A stretch of DNA of 64,000 nt. It comes from an uncultured Rhodocyclaceae bacterium. Its GTDB lineage: Bacteria; Pseudomonadota; Gammaproteobacteria; Burkholderiales; Rhodocyclaceae. The translations under genes and the position numbers were made by a program. This document shows, one piece after another, positions 53,271 to 61,568 of this stretch. Each line of letters opens with the position of its first letter. The stretch's first letter is position 1. The notes beneath the pieces were generated by a model, which was given only the letters and a program-made list of their open reading frames with translations, was not told where the DNA came from and made no database searches. The stretch is from NCBI GenBank assembly GCA_900549295.1, contig URNG01000001.1:1-64000 (forward strand). The letters run 5' to 3'.

Positions 53271-54211
53271 TGGGAGCGCCGCGCTACGCCGTCGAGCGCC
53301 TGACGCCGGATTTCGGATTTTATTTGCGCGACGCGCAAACGCTGGCCCGGGTCAAGTCGCCATGGCAGGAAATCGAAATCTTCGAGAACCCGCTGTTTGG
53401 CCGGGTGATGCGCATCGACGGCTGTTTCATGACCTCCGAGCGCGACGAGTTTTTCTACCACGAGCCGATGGTGCATCTGCCCGCCATCAGCCACGGCGCG
53501 CCGCGCTCGGCGCTGATCGTCGGCGGCGGCGACGGCGGCGCGGCAAAGGAATTGCTGAAGTACGCCTCCTTGCAGCGCTTGGTTCTGGCCGAACTGGACG
53601 GCGTGGTGATCGAAACGGCGCGCCGCTGGCTGCCGGAAATCCACCGCGGCGCTTTCGACGACCCGCGCCTGGAGATCCGCCTGGGCGATGCGCGGCCGCT
53701 GATCGAAGCGGGGCAGGAAGGCTTCGACCAGATCATTCTCGATCTGACCGACCCCTTCGGCCCGGCCACCGACCTGTACACCGTCGAGTTTTACGCCGCC
53801 TGCCGCCGCTGCCTGAATCCGGGCGGCGTGCTGTCCCTGCATCTGGGGTCGCCCATCCACCGCGCCGAGGCCATGGCGCGGATTCATGCCTCCCTGCGCG
53901 CCAGCTTCGCCGTGGTGCGTCCCTATCTGCAATACGTTCCGCTCTACGGCACCTTGTGGTGCATGGCGATGGCGTCCGATACGGTCGATCCGCTGGACTT
54001 GGCGGCCCCGGAAATCGACGCGCGCATCGGCGCCTGCGGTTTGCGCGACCTGCGGCTCTACAACGGGGCCACGCATCAGGCGCTGCTGGCGCAGCCCAAT
54101 TTCGTGTGCGACATCTTCCGGCAGGAAGCCGCGCCGATCCGGCGCGGCGAGACGCTGACCGACGTTTGCGATCCGGCGCGACTGCCGGAGTTGCTGCTGC
54201 GCGAGGCGTAA
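53270..54211 (+). CDS. speE: Spermidine synthase (polyamine aminopropyltransferase)
   Basis: Transfers the aminopropyl group to putrescine. In the 313 residues, the N-terminal beta domain (SPWQEIEIFENPLFGRVMRI) is followed by the Rossmann domain with IVGGGDGGAAKELLKY for decarboxylated SAM and ILDLTDPFGPA for the catalytic aspartate. It overlaps speD (TGATG), so the two are coupled as a spermidine operon. Confidence 0.93.
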   Translation: MGAPRYAVERLTPDFGFYLRDAQTLARVKSPWQEIEIFENPLFGRVMRIDGCFMTSERDEFFYHEPMVHLPAISHGAPRSALIVGGGDGGAAKELLKYASLQRLVLAELDGVVIETARRWLPEIHRGAFDDPRLEIRLGDARPLIEAGQEGFDQIILDLTDPFGPATDLYTVEFYAACRRCLNPGGVLSLHLGSPIHRAEAMARIHASLRASFAVVRPYLQYVPLYGTLWCMAMASDTVDPLDLAAPEIDARIGACGLRDLRLYNGATHQALLAQPNFVCDIFRQEAAPIRRGETLTDVCDPARLPELLLREA

Positions 54212-54976
54212 TCAGCCAGCGCGCAGGCGCGCCAGCGGGTCTTGCCGGTAATAGCGCACGAGCAGCCGGTAGAGCGCCGGATATTCTGCGGCGAGCACGT
54301 CCGGCGCGCCAAAGAAGCATTCGCTGCTGACGGCGAAGAATTCCTCCGGCGCTTCGCTGGCGTAAGGGTCGATCCAGGTATCCTCGCCGGCGTCGACCCG
54401 GCGGCAGAAATCCTCGTAGGCCGGGGCGAAATCGCGCAGCCACGCCTGCCGCGACAAACCTTCCGGCAGCGCCGGAATGCCGTCGGCCGCGCCGTTCCGC
54501 ATGTCGAGCTTGTGGGCGAATTCGTGGATGACCACGTTGTAATCCGCTGTCGCCATCGCCGCATCGCGCCAGGAAACGAGCAGTGGCCCGCCCGCCCAGG
54601 CTTCGCCGGAGAGCACGTCGGCGTATTCGTGCACGACGCCGTCCTCGTCCATTTCGCTGCGCTCGACGACGAATTCATCCGGGTAAACCACGATGCCGAC
54701 CCAGTCGCGGTAAGCGTCCAGCCCCAGTTCCAGGATGGGCAGGCAGCCCTGGGCGGCAATGGCGACGCAGATGGCGTCGGTGAGGCGCAGGCCGCCCGCG
54801 GCGGAAAATTCCTTGGCGGCGAGAAATGCCTCGCACAGGGTTTTCAGGCGCGTCTGTTCTGCCGCAGTCAGCGCGGCCAGAAAGGGATAGTGCGCCAGGG
54901 TGGAACGCCACAGCGTTTCGGGAATCGCGCGCGGCTCGCGGCCCAGCCAGCGTGACAGGTGCGCCAGAATGCCCAT
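54212..54976 (-). CDS. mtfA: Zinc peptidase of the MtfA family
   Basis: MtfA binds and inactivates the glucose repressor Mlc in E. coli and has a gluzincin fold. The 254-residue protein has HEFAH (His151, Glu152, His155) and a downstream EEFFAVSSE segment whose Glu (near 212) is the third ligand. The target here is unknown, as Mlc need not be present. It converges on speE, with stop codons adjacent, and follows the DMT gene by one base. Confidence 0.9.
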   Translation of the reverse strand: MGILAHLSRWLGREPRAIPETLWRSTLAHYPFLAALTAAEQTRLKTLCEAFLAAKEFSAAGGLRLTDAICVAIAAQGCLPILELGLDAYRDWVGIVVYPDEFVVERSEMDEDGVVHEYADVLSGEAWAGGPLLVSWRDAAMATADYNVVIHEFAHKLDMRNGAADGIPALPEGLSRQAWLRDFAPAYEDFCRRVDAGEDTWIDPYASEAPEEFFAVSSECFFGAPDVLAAEYPALYRLLVRYYRQDPLARLRAG

Positions 54977-54977
54977 C

Positions 54978-55865
54978 TCAGCCCTTGCGCATGGTCAGGC
55001 CGATGCCGGTGAAGATTAGGCCGATGCCGAGGTAGTGGTAAAGCTGCGGCCGCTCGCCCAGGAAAAGCGCGGAGAGCAGGATGCCGAACACCGGCATCAG
55101 GTGAATGAACAGGCTCGCCCGGCCGGCGCCGACTTCGGCGACGCCGCGGTTGTAAAAGATGTAGCCGATGAAACTGGGAAAAATCCCGACGTAGGCCAGC
55201 GCCGCCAGAGAAGCGGGATGCACGTCGATGCTGCGCCCCTGCGCCATTTCCCAGAGCCAGGCCGGCAACAGGGCGGCCAGCCCGACGGCGGTGAAGGCGG
55301 CGAGCAGGAGCATGGCATCCACGCCGGCCGGCCGCCAGGCCAGCCCGACGGTGTAGAGCGCCCATACGGCGACCGCCAGCAGCATCCACAAATCCCCCCG
55401 GTTCAGGTTCAGATGCAGCAGGGTGGAAAGCTCGCCGTGCGCCACGATGGTCAGCGCGCCGGCCAGCGAAATCGTCACGCCCAGGCTGGCGAGTACAGAC
55501 AGGCGCTTGCCGAAGAAAGCCCAGGCCAGCGCCACGGTGGCGACGGGGATGAAGGAATTGAGCAGCACCGCATTGGTCGCGGTGGTGGTCTGCAAGGCCA
55601 GATAGGCGAAGGTGTTGTAGCCGCCGACGCCGAGCAGCCCGAGCGCGACGACCGGCCGCCAGGCGCGGCGCAGCAGCGGCCATTGCGTCTTGAAATGCGG
55701 CGCGGCCAGCGGCAGGACGAGGAGAAAGGCGATCAGCCAGCGCCAGAAGGCCAGAGCCAGTGGCGGCACGTCGGCCCGGATGCCGCGCCCCAGGACCATG
55801 TTGCCCGACCAGAACAGCGCCGTCAGGGTGAGGAGGAGATAAGGGTTTTTCAGGAACTTCGTCAT
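54978..55865 (-). CDS. EamA/DMT-family transporter
   Basis: Inner-membrane exporter of 295 residues with ten hydrophobic helices in two homologous EamA halves (about 8-135 and 148-290). The sequence NPYLLLTLTALFWSGNMVLGR at the start (residues 7-27) and GIFPSFIGYIFYNRGVAEVG in the second half are typical. Substrate cannot be predicted. The reading frame is open for thousands of bases upstream antisense to relA; the start at 55865 is where the family N-terminus lies. It is adjacent to mtfA, with one base between. Confidence 0.9.
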   Translation of the reverse strand: MTKFLKNPYLLLTLTALFWSGNMVLGRGIRADVPPLALAFWRWLIAFLLVLPLAAPHFKTQWPLLRRAWRPVVALGLLGVGGYNTFAYLALQTTTATNAVLLNSFIPVATVALAWAFFGKRLSVLASLGVTISLAGALTIVAHGELSTLLHLNLNRGDLWMLLAVAVWALYTVGLAWRPAGVDAMLLLAAFTAVGLAALLPAWLWEMAQGRSIDVHPASLAALAYVGIFPSFIGYIFYNRGVAEVGAGRASLFIHLMPVFGILLSALFLGERPQLYHYLGIGLIFTGIGLTMRKG

Positions 55866-55937
55866 CGTCGGCGCATTATGCCCGAGGCCGCGCGGAGACG
55901 TGCGAGGAGGCATGGGGGCTGGCGCGGCAACTGCCGG

Positions 55938-55943
55938 TATAAT
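55938..55943 (+). promoter_or_regulatory. -10 element six bases before the relA ATG
   Basis: A perfect TATAAT at 55938-55943 is followed after six bases by the relA ATG (55950), so transcription would begin at or next to the start codon. There is no clear -35 at 17 bases. A leaderless message is implied if this promoter is used. Confidence 0.5.
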
Positions 55944-55949
55944 CGCGGG

Positions 55950-58166
55950 ATGGTTTCCGTCGTTCATTCCGTCGCCGCGCAGAGCGACTTCGAGCAGTTT
56001 TTTTCCGTTCTCTCGGCTGGCCTGACGGCGCCGGAAAGCGAGCGCCTGCACGACGCCGTTTCCTACGCCTGGGAGATTTACGGCGAGCGTCTGCTGGGCA
56101 GCGGCGAGCGTATCTGGTCGCACGCCCTGGGCATGGCGGTCATCATCGCCGGGCTGGAACTCGACGTCGAATCGCGCATCGCCGCGCTGCTGTTCGCCGC
56201 GCCGGCGCAGGACGAAAACGCCATCGCGCACATCGAAACGCGCTTCGGCAAGCCGGCGGCGCATCTGGTGCAGGGCGTCTATCGCCTGAACCGCCTGCGC
56301 CCGATCGCCAAGGGGTTCGTCGCGGTCGATCTGGAAGCCGGCGAAAGCAATCCGGCGGAAATGCGCGCCCAGGTCGAGGTGCTGCGCAAAATGTTGCTGG
56401 CGATGGTGGAGGACATCCGCGTGGTGCTGCTGCGGCTCGCCAGCCGCACGCAGACCCTGCGCTTCTACGCGGCCAACCCGGACGACCTGCGCACGCAGGT
56501 GGCGCGCGAAACCCTGGAACTCTATTCGCCGCTGGCGAACCGGCTCGGCGTCTGGGAACTCAAGTGGGAGCTGGAAGATCTGTCCTTCCGCTTCCTGCAT
56601 CCCGACATCTACCGCTCGATCGCCAAGCAGCTTGACGAAAAGCGCAGCGAGCGCGAAGAATTCATCGCCAATGCCGTGACCCGCGTGCGCGAGGAGCTGG
56701 AGGCTTCCGGCATCCACGAGGCGGAAATCTACGGCCGCCCCAAGCACATCTACAGCATCTGGAACAAGATGCGCAAGAAAGGCGTCGAGTTCGCCGAGGT
56801 CTATGACGTGCGGGCGCTGCGCATCATCCTCAATGACGTGAAGGACTGCTACACCGCGCTGGGTATCGTGCACAACCTGTGGACGCCGATTCCCAAGGAA
56901 TTCGACGATTACATCTCCAAGCCCAAGGGCAACAACTACCGTTCCCTGCATACCGCCGTGCAATGCCCGGACGGGCGCAGCCTGGAAATCCAGATCCGCA
57001 CCCACGAAATGCACGGCCACGCCGAACTCGGCGTGGCGGCGCACTGGCGCTACAAGGAAGGCTCCAAAGCGCCGGGGGCGGACGCCTACGACGAAAAGAT
57101 CGCCTGGCTGCGCCAACTGCTCACCTGGAAGAACGAAGTCGCCAGTTCCGACTGGGTGACGCACTACAAGCAGGCGGCGCTCGACGAAACCATCTACGTG
57201 ATGACGCCGCAGGGGCGCGTGGTCGATCTGCCCTCCGGCTCGACGCCGGTCGATTTTGCCTACCGCGTGCATACCGACCTCGGCCACCGCTGCCGCGGCG
57301 CGAAGGTCGACGGGCAACTGGTGCCGCTCAACACGCCTCTGGAAACCGGGCAGCAGGTGGAAATCGTCACTGTCAAGCTGGGCGGCCCGTCGCGCGACTG
57401 GCTGAATCCCGCCCAAGGCTACATCCACACCAAGAGCGCCCGCATCAAGGTGCGCAACTGGTTTGCCCATCAGGCGCTGGAAGAAACCCTGAGCGAAGGG
57501 CGCGCCCTGATCGCCAAGGAGTTGCAGCGCGCCGGCCAGACCGGGGCCAACATCGACGATCTGGCGCGCAAGATGGATTTCGCCAAGGCCGACGATCTCT
57601 ACATCGCGGCGGCGCGCGGCGAACTTGGCCAGCGCCAGTTGCAGCTCGCGCTGCGCGGCGACGCGGCGCTCGACAATCTGGTGCCGGACACCGTGCCGAC
57701 CCGCCCGCGCAAGCCGGTGGAAGGCAATCAGGGCATCCTGATCGTCGGCGTCGACAAGCTCCTGACGCAGCTCGCGCGCTGCTGCAAACCGGCGCCGCCC
57801 GATGAGATTCTCGGCTTCATCACGCGCGGCAAGGGGATTTCCATCCACCGCGCCGATTGCCCGAATTTCGCCAACCTCGCCGCGCTGCACCCGGAGCGGG
57901 TGATCGAAACCGACTGGGGTGAGGAAACCACCGGCGTATTCGCCTGCGACATCGTAGTGGACGCGCACGACCGGCAGGGCCTGCTGCGCGACATTTCGGA
58001 AATCTTCACCCGCGAAAAACTCAACGTCGTCGGCGTCAATACGCAGTCGCGCCAGGGCGAAGCGCACATGAGTTTCACGGTTGAAATCAGCAATTTGCGC
58101 CAGCTGCAGCGTACCCTCGGCCTGATTCACGAAGTGCAGGGCGTGGTCGGGGTGCGCCGGGCCTGA
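55950..58166 (+). CDS. relA: GTP pyrophosphokinase RelA
   Basis: Ribosome-associated (p)ppGpp synthetase of 738 residues. The N-terminal HD hydrolase domain is degenerate: the expected HD of the LLHDxxED block reads LLFAAPAQDE. The synthetase domain contains EFDDYISKPKGNNYRSLHTA; the EFDD form (not RFKD) marks monofunctional RelA. A TGS domain (IYVMTPQGRVVDLPSGS), a zinc-finger-like CCKPAPPDEI region and a C-terminal ACT domain follow. The frame is open far upstream antisense to other genes, but homology begins at MVSVVHSV. Confidence 0.93.
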   Translation: MVSVVHSVAAQSDFEQFFSVLSAGLTAPESERLHDAVSYAWEIYGERLLGSGERIWSHALGMAVIIAGLELDVESRIAALLFAAPAQDENAIAHIETRFGKPAAHLVQGVYRLNRLRPIAKGFVAVDLEAGESNPAEMRAQVEVLRKMLLAMVEDIRVVLLRLASRTQTLRFYAANPDDLRTQVARETLELYSPLANRLGVWELKWELEDLSFRFLHPDIYRSIAKQLDEKRSEREEFIANAVTRVREELEASGIHEAEIYGRPKHIYSIWNKMRKKGVEFAEVYDVRALRIILNDVKDCYTALGIVHNLWTPIPKEFDDYISKPKGNNYRSLHTAVQCPDGRSLEIQIRTHEMHGHAELGVAAHWRYKEGSKAPGADAYDEKIAWLRQLLTWKNEVASSDWVTHYKQAALDETIYVMTPQGRVVDLPSGSTPVDFAYRVHTDLGHRCRGAKVDGQLVPLNTPLETGQQVEIVTVKLGGPSRDWLNPAQGYIHTKSARIKVRNWFAHQALEETLSEGRALIAKELQRAGQTGANIDDLARKMDFAKADDLYIAAARGELGQRQLQLALRGDAALDNLVPDTVPTRPRKPVEGNQGILIVGVDKLLTQLARCCKPAPPDEILGFITRGKGISIHRADCPNFANLAALHPERVIETDWGEETTGVFACDIVVDAHDRQGLLRDISEIFTREKLNVVGVNTQSRQGEAHMSFTVEISNLRQLQRTLGLIHEVQGVVGVRRA

Positions 58167-58173
58167 TTTGAGC

Positions 58174-58214
58174 GCGGCGGGTGCGACAATTTGCCGCAAA
58201 CAGCCGCCCGCCGC
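58174..58214. other. Hairpin after relA
   Basis: GCGGCGGG (58174-58181) and CCCGCCGC (58207-58214) are perfect inverted repeats with a 25-base loop, without a T run. It may separate relA from the copper genes. Confidence 0.35.
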
Positions 58215-58262
58215 CCATGCCACAATCCGTGACGAGAACAGGAAAGGCGGCGCGGCGGTTCG

Positions 58263-58751
58263 ATGTGGCGTTTTTCCTTCGGAAAGAAAACAGTGAATAG
58301 AAAAATTCTGCTCGACGTCGTGGGAGTGTTGCTGATCGCGCTGGTCGTGCTGATCGGCTACAAGCTGTCCCCGATCCTGCTGCCCAAGGCCGACCTGACG
58401 CTGGAACCCGATCCTGCCTGCGATTTGCAGAAAACCGCCTGTGCCGTCGCGCTGCCGGAAGGCGGCGAGTTGAAGCTTTCCGTCGGCACGCAGCCCATTC
58501 CCCTGGTCAAGCCGTTTGCCGTGACGGTGGACATGCCGGGGGCCGAGCAGGTGGAAATCGATTTTTCCGGCGTCGACATGGACATGGGCTATAACCGCCC
58601 CATGCTGCAACAGGCGGCTCCCGGCGTGTTCAAGGGCGAAGCGACCCTGCCGGTGTGCGTGACCGGGCGCATGACTTGGCAGGCGACGGTGCTGGCGGAA
58701 ACCGGCAAGACGCGCATTGCCGTGCCGTTTCGTTTCGTGACGGGCGAGTGA
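58263..58751 (+). CDS. Membrane-anchored protein of unknown function upstream of SCO
   Basis: A 162-residue protein I do not recognise with certainty. One N-terminal membrane helix (about 16-40) anchors a periplasmic beta-rich domain. Notable are CDLQKTAC (two Cys) and a later CVTG Cys, and Met-rich VDMDMGYNRPM, reminiscent of YtkA-like or copper-handling domains. It precedes a SCO protein with a two-base gap and a PCuAC gene, so a role in copper delivery or oxidase assembly is inferred. GTG 58293 is an alternative start with GGAAAG upstream. Confidence 0.7.
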   Translation: MWRFSFGKKTVNRKILLDVVGVLLIALVVLIGYKLSPILLPKADLTLEPDPACDLQKTACAVALPEGGELKLSVGTQPIPLVKPFAVTVDMPGAEQVEIDFSGVDMDMGYNRPMLQQAAPGVFKGEATLPVCVTGRMTWQATVLAETGKTRIAVPFRFVTGE

Positions 58752-58752
58752 A

Positions 58753-59394
58753 GTGTCGCAAGGGCAAATGTTGAAAGAACCAAGGTCGAAAGAACGGCTG
58801 AACGAGCGTCTTCTCGTCCTGCTGGCCGTTGCCGTGGCCTTGCTGATCGCCGCGCTGGCGGTGTTCTGGCACCCGGAAAAACAGCCGCCGTTGCGCCCGA
58901 CCACCTTGCCGTCGGGTGGCGATTTCACCCTGCAATCCGCCGCCGGCCCGGTTGCGCTTTCCGATTACCAGGGGCGTCTGGTGTTGCTCTATTTCGGCTA
59001 CACCTTCTGTCCGGACATTTGCCCGACCACGCTCATCACCCTGTCCGACAGCCTTTCACTGCTTACGGCGGCGGAGCGCGGGAAAGTCGCCGTGCTCTTC
59101 GTTTCGGTCGATCCCGAACGCGATACGCCGGAGCATCTCAAAACCTATCTCGCCTTTTTCGACGCCGGAGCCGTCGGCCTGACCGGCACCCCGCAGGAAA
59201 TCGCCGAAATTGCCAAACGCTACGGCGTGTTCTATAGCAAGCAGCCCGCAGATGGCCCCGGCGGTGCCTACAGCATGGATCATTCCGCCGACACCTTCCT
59301 GGTCGGCCCGGATGGCCGGGTACGCGCGCGTATTGCCCACGGCACGCCGCCGGAGGACGTGGCGGCCATTCTTCGTCAGTATCTAAACCCGTAA
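58753..59394 (+). CDS. SCO1/SenC family copper-binding protein
   Basis: Periplasmic thioredoxin-fold protein of 213 residues for assembly of the CuA centre of cytochrome oxidase or for redox sensing. An N-terminal membrane anchor (about 20-39) is followed by the copper ligands Cys86 and Cys90 in TFCPDICP and His177 in SMDHSADTF. The start is uncertain: GTG 58753 or ATG 58768. It is followed 12 bases later by a PCuAC chaperone, a common pair. Confidence 0.93.
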   Translation: MSQGQMLKEPRSKERLNERLLVLLAVAVALLIAALAVFWHPEKQPPLRPTTLPSGGDFTLQSAAGPVALSDYQGRLVLLYFGYTFCPDICPTTLITLSDSLSLLTAAERGKVAVLFVSVDPERDTPEHLKTYLAFFDAGAVGLTGTPQEIAEIAKRYGVFYSKQPADGPGGAYSMDHSADTFLVGPDGRVRARIAHGTPPEDVAAILRQYLNP

Positions 59395-59406
59395 AAGGAG
59401 TCTTTC

Positions 59407-59880
59407 ATGAAGCGTTTGAGCGTTCTCGTTTCCGGCCTGTTCCTGTCTCTGGCCGCCTTTGCCGGCGCGGCGGATCAAGTCGAGGTGCACGAGCCTTATG
59501 TCCGCCTCGCGCCGCCCAATGCCCCGGCCACCGGTGCCTTCATGGTGATCCGCAACACCGGCGACATCCCGGTCAAGGTGGTGAAGGCGGAAAATCCCAC
59601 GTCCAACCTCACTGAATTGCACAACCACATCAACGACAAGGGCGTCATGCGCATGCGCCAGGTGCCGTCCATCGACATTCCGGCCAAGGGCCAGGCCGAA
59701 CTCAAGCCGGGCGGCCTGCACGTCATGCTGATCGACATGAAAGCCCCGCTGACCGAAGGCCAGATCGTCCCCATCACCCTGGGCTTCGATGACGGCAGCA
59801 GCAAACAGGTCGACGCCAAGGTGGTCAACATGATGGCCGGCAAGGCCATGCAGCAGCCGGTGCGGCACGGCCAGCACTGA
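59407..59880 (+). CDS. PCuAC-type periplasmic copper chaperone
   Basis: A 157-residue secreted protein with a signal peptide ending near AFAGAA (about residue 22). The Cu(I) motif H-x10-M-x21-H-x-M fits exactly: His72, Met83, His105, Met107. Proteins of this family hand copper to SCO and to CuA or CuB oxidases. A His-containing C-terminus (RHGQH) may also bind metal. Preceded by AAAAGGAG (about 59393-59400) and followed by a strong terminator. Confidence 0.93.
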   Translation: MKRLSVLVSGLFLSLAAFAGAADQVEVHEPYVRLAPPNAPATGAFMVIRNTGDIPVKVVKAENPTSNLTELHNHINDKGVMRMRQVPSIDIPAKGQAELKPGGLHVMLIDMKAPLTEGQIVPITLGFDDGSSKQVDAKVVNMMAGKAMQQPVRHGQH

Positions 59881-59896
59881 ACGGTTTTTCAGCACG

Positions 59897-59932
59897 AAAA
59901 AACCCGCAGCGTTTTTCGGCTGCGGGTTTTTT
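59897..59932. terminator. Strong bidirectional terminator after the copper genes
   Basis: AAAAAACCCGCAGC (59897-59910) pairs with GCTGCGGGTTTTTT (59919-59932) around an eight-base loop, giving T runs in both directions. It separates the plus-strand copper genes from the minus-strand bacterioferritins. Confidence 0.9.
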
Positions 59933-59968
59933 ATGGGTGCTGCAGGAGCGTTAACTTATTGAGAAATC

Positions 59969-59994
59969 AGCCTCTCAAGTAAGGTTTTGAGGCT
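59969..59994 (-). terminator. Hairpin at the end of the bacterioferritin operon
   Basis: AGCCTC (59969-59974) pairs with GAGGCT (59989-59994) and the latter touches the stop codon of the first bacterioferritin. On the minus strand a short T-containing stretch follows. Weak by itself; the stronger hairpin at 59897-59932 is also in line. Confidence 0.45.
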
Positions 59995-60473
59995 TATTTG
60001 CTCGCTGCCATATGCGCCTGCAGGTAGTTGGGTAGCGTCACGTCGCCGATCAGCGTGTGCTGCGTTTCCAGCCAGTCGATGGCTTCCTCGCAGTGTTCCA
60101 GCAGGTCTTCCAGCAGTTCGCGGCTGACGTAATCCTTGGCTTCTTCGCACAGGGCGATGGCCTCTATCAGCAGCGGGCGCTGGATCGTTTGCTCGTACTG
60201 CAAATCGCCCTGCAGGCATTCGACCACGTTTTCGCCGATCAGCAGCTTGCCCAGGTTTTGCAGATTGGGCAGCCCTTCCAGAAACAGCACGCGCTCGATC
60301 AGTTCGTCGGCTTCCTTCATGACGCGGATCGACTGCTTGTACTGGTAGTCGTTGAGCTTTTCCAGCCCCCAGTTGCGGAACATGCGAGCGTGCAGGAAAT
60401 ACTGGTTGATCGCCGTCAGTTCGTTTTTCAGCACCTTGTTGAGCGCTTCGATGACCTTCTTGTCGCCTTTCAT
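59994..60473 (-). CDS. Bacterioferritin, haem-ligand subunit with altered ferroxidase site
   Basis: A 159-residue four-helix bacterioferritin, close in length to E. coli Bfr. By direct alignment (no gaps to residue 120) the haem ligand Met52 is present, as are Glu18 and Glu94. The ferroxidase ligands Glu51, His54, Glu127 and His130 are replaced by Val51, Glu54, His127 and Glu130. It resembles Neisseria BfrB. It probably forms a mixed shell with the neighbouring subunit, which has the reverse pattern. Ten bases downstream of the other gene; one operon. Confidence 0.93.
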   Translation of the reverse strand: MKGDKKVIEALNKVLKNELTAINQYFLHARMFRNWGLEKLNDYQYKQSIRVMKEADELIERVLFLEGLPNLQNLGKLLIGENVVECLQGDLQYEQTIQRPLLIEAIALCEEAKDYVSRELLEDLLEHCEEAIDWLETQHTLIGDVTLPNYLQAHMAASK

Positions 60474-60482
60474 GGTGGCTCC

Positions 60483-60971
60483 TTATGCCGCGCTGCCCGA
60501 GCCGCCCATCTGGCTTTGCAGGTAATTCTGCAGGCCGGTCAACTCGATCAGGCGCAGTTGCTTTTCCAGGAAGTAGGCGTGATCTATCTCGGTGTCCTCG
60601 AGCTGGATCTTCAGCATGTCGCGGGTGACGAAATCCTGGGCCTTCTCGCAGGCAACGATGGCTTTTTTCAGGTCGCCGTCGACCTTGTATTCCACGTCGA
60701 GATCGGCTTTCAGCATCTCCGGTACGGTCTTGCCGACCTTCAGAGCCTCGCGCTTGGCCAGATTCGGCTTGCCTTCCAGGAACAGGATGCGCTGGATCAG
60801 GGCGCGGGCATGCTGGCGCTCGTGGTCGGATTCGTGGATCGACTTCTCGGCCAGGACGTTCAACCCCATGTCGGCGTACATTTCGCCGTGCAGCAGGTAT
60901 TGATCCACCGCCGTCAGTTCGCCGGCCAGCAGTTCGTTAAGGATGTCGATGATTTTCTTGTCGCCCTTCAT
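60483..60971 (-). CDS. Bacterioferritin, ferroxidase subunit lacking the haem Met
   Basis: A 162-residue bacterioferritin, first gene of the pair. All ferroxidase ligands are present: Glu18, Glu51, His54, Glu94, Glu128 and His131 (the last two shifted by a one-residue insertion in LKIQLEDTEIDH). The haem ligand position 52 is Arg, not Met, so it probably cannot form the haem bridge with itself. It resembles Neisseria BfrA. Start 60971 gives MKGDKKII; six codons further upstream are in frame but lack homology. No clear Fur box was seen upstream. Confidence 0.93.
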   Translation of the reverse strand: MKGDKKIIDILNELLAGELTAVDQYLLHGEMYADMGLNVLAEKSIHESDHERQHARALIQRILFLEGKPNLAKREALKVGKTVPEMLKADLDVEYKVDGDLKKAIVACEKAQDFVTRDMLKIQLEDTEIDHAYFLEKQLRLIELTGLQNYLQSQMGGSGSAA

Positions 60972-61092
60972 GGTTGTTCTCCGTTGCAAGGAAAGCGTAT
61001 TGTAGGAGCTTCGGGTGGGTTTGACGAATCCTGCCGACTGCGGCAGGCCAAAACCGTGGCGGTCTTGAGGCCCGGATTTTCCTGCATGGCAC

Positions 61093-61122
61093 TTGCGCGG
61101 GAGCAGGATTTCGCGCTAGAAT
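61093..61122 (+). promoter_or_regulatory. rpsT promoter
   Basis: TTGCGC (61093-61098), an 18-base spacer and TAGAAT (61117-61122) give a plausible sigma-70 promoter with a start near 61129, about 30 bases before rpsT. Confidence 0.6.
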
Positions 61123-61158
61123 CCGCGCCTTTGATTCTTCACCTTTTGGATTTCATTC

Positions 61159-61434
61159 ATGGCCAATAGCGCACAAGCCCGCAAGCGCGCACGTCAAGCA
61201 GACAAGCAGCGCGCCCATAACGCAAGCCTGCGTTCGACCCTGCGCACCGCGATCAAGCGCGTGCGCAAGGCGATCCTCGCCGGCGACAAAGCCGCCGCCC
61301 AAGGCGTCTTCCAGGAATCGGTGTCGGTGATCGACCGCATCGCCGACAAGAAAATCGTGCACAAGAACGCCGCGGCCCGCACCAAGAGCCGCCTCTCGGC
61401 ACAGATCAAGGCGCTGGGCGTTACCGCCGCCTGA
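61159..61434 (+). CDS. rpsT: 30S ribosomal protein S20
   Basis: Small basic helical protein of 91 residues that binds 16S rRNA early in 30S assembly. Starts [22 protein letters not shown], as is typical (only residues 1-22 cited), and contains [18 protein letters not shown] near the C-terminus. The leader is short and lacks a strong Shine-Dalgarno; S20 represses its own translation in E. coli. Confidence 0.96.
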   Translation: MANSAQARKRARQADKQRAHNASLRSTLRTAIKRVRKAILAGDKAAAQGVFQESVSVIDRIADKKIVHKNAAARTKSRLSAQIKALGVTAA

Positions 61435-61463
61435 GCGTTTCAGTATCTTCGGCTTCGGCCCTG

Positions 61464-61502
61464 AAAAAAGCCTCGCAAACCAAGCGGTTTCGAGGCTTTT
61501 TT
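61464..61502 (+). terminator. rpsT terminator
   Basis: AAAAAAGCCTCG (61464-61475) pairs with CGAGGCTTTTTT (61491-61502). The loop contains a further stem AAACC/GGTTT (61477-61481 with 61486-61490), so the hairpin is nearly continuous. T runs exist on both strands. Confidence 0.88.
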
Positions 61503-61568
61503 GTTTTGACTGGCTTTGGGTTCCGGCTGGTTTATCGCATCGGAACCCACGCGCTGTGTACTTGCGGG

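Noticed and set aside
55035..55949. Upstream extension of the relA frame opposite the DMT transporter
   Set aside because: No domain is visible in it, and RelA homology begins at MVSVVHSV; the extension is antisense to a well-supported gene.
55866..58928. Possible giant N-terminal extension of the DMT transporter antisense to relA
   Set aside because: The extra thousand codons have no homology and lie fully opposite relA; the transporter N-terminus is typical at 55865.
60972..61092. Fur box upstream of the bacterioferritin operon
   Set aside because: No stretch resembles the 19-bp GATAATGATAATCATTATC consensus well enough to call.
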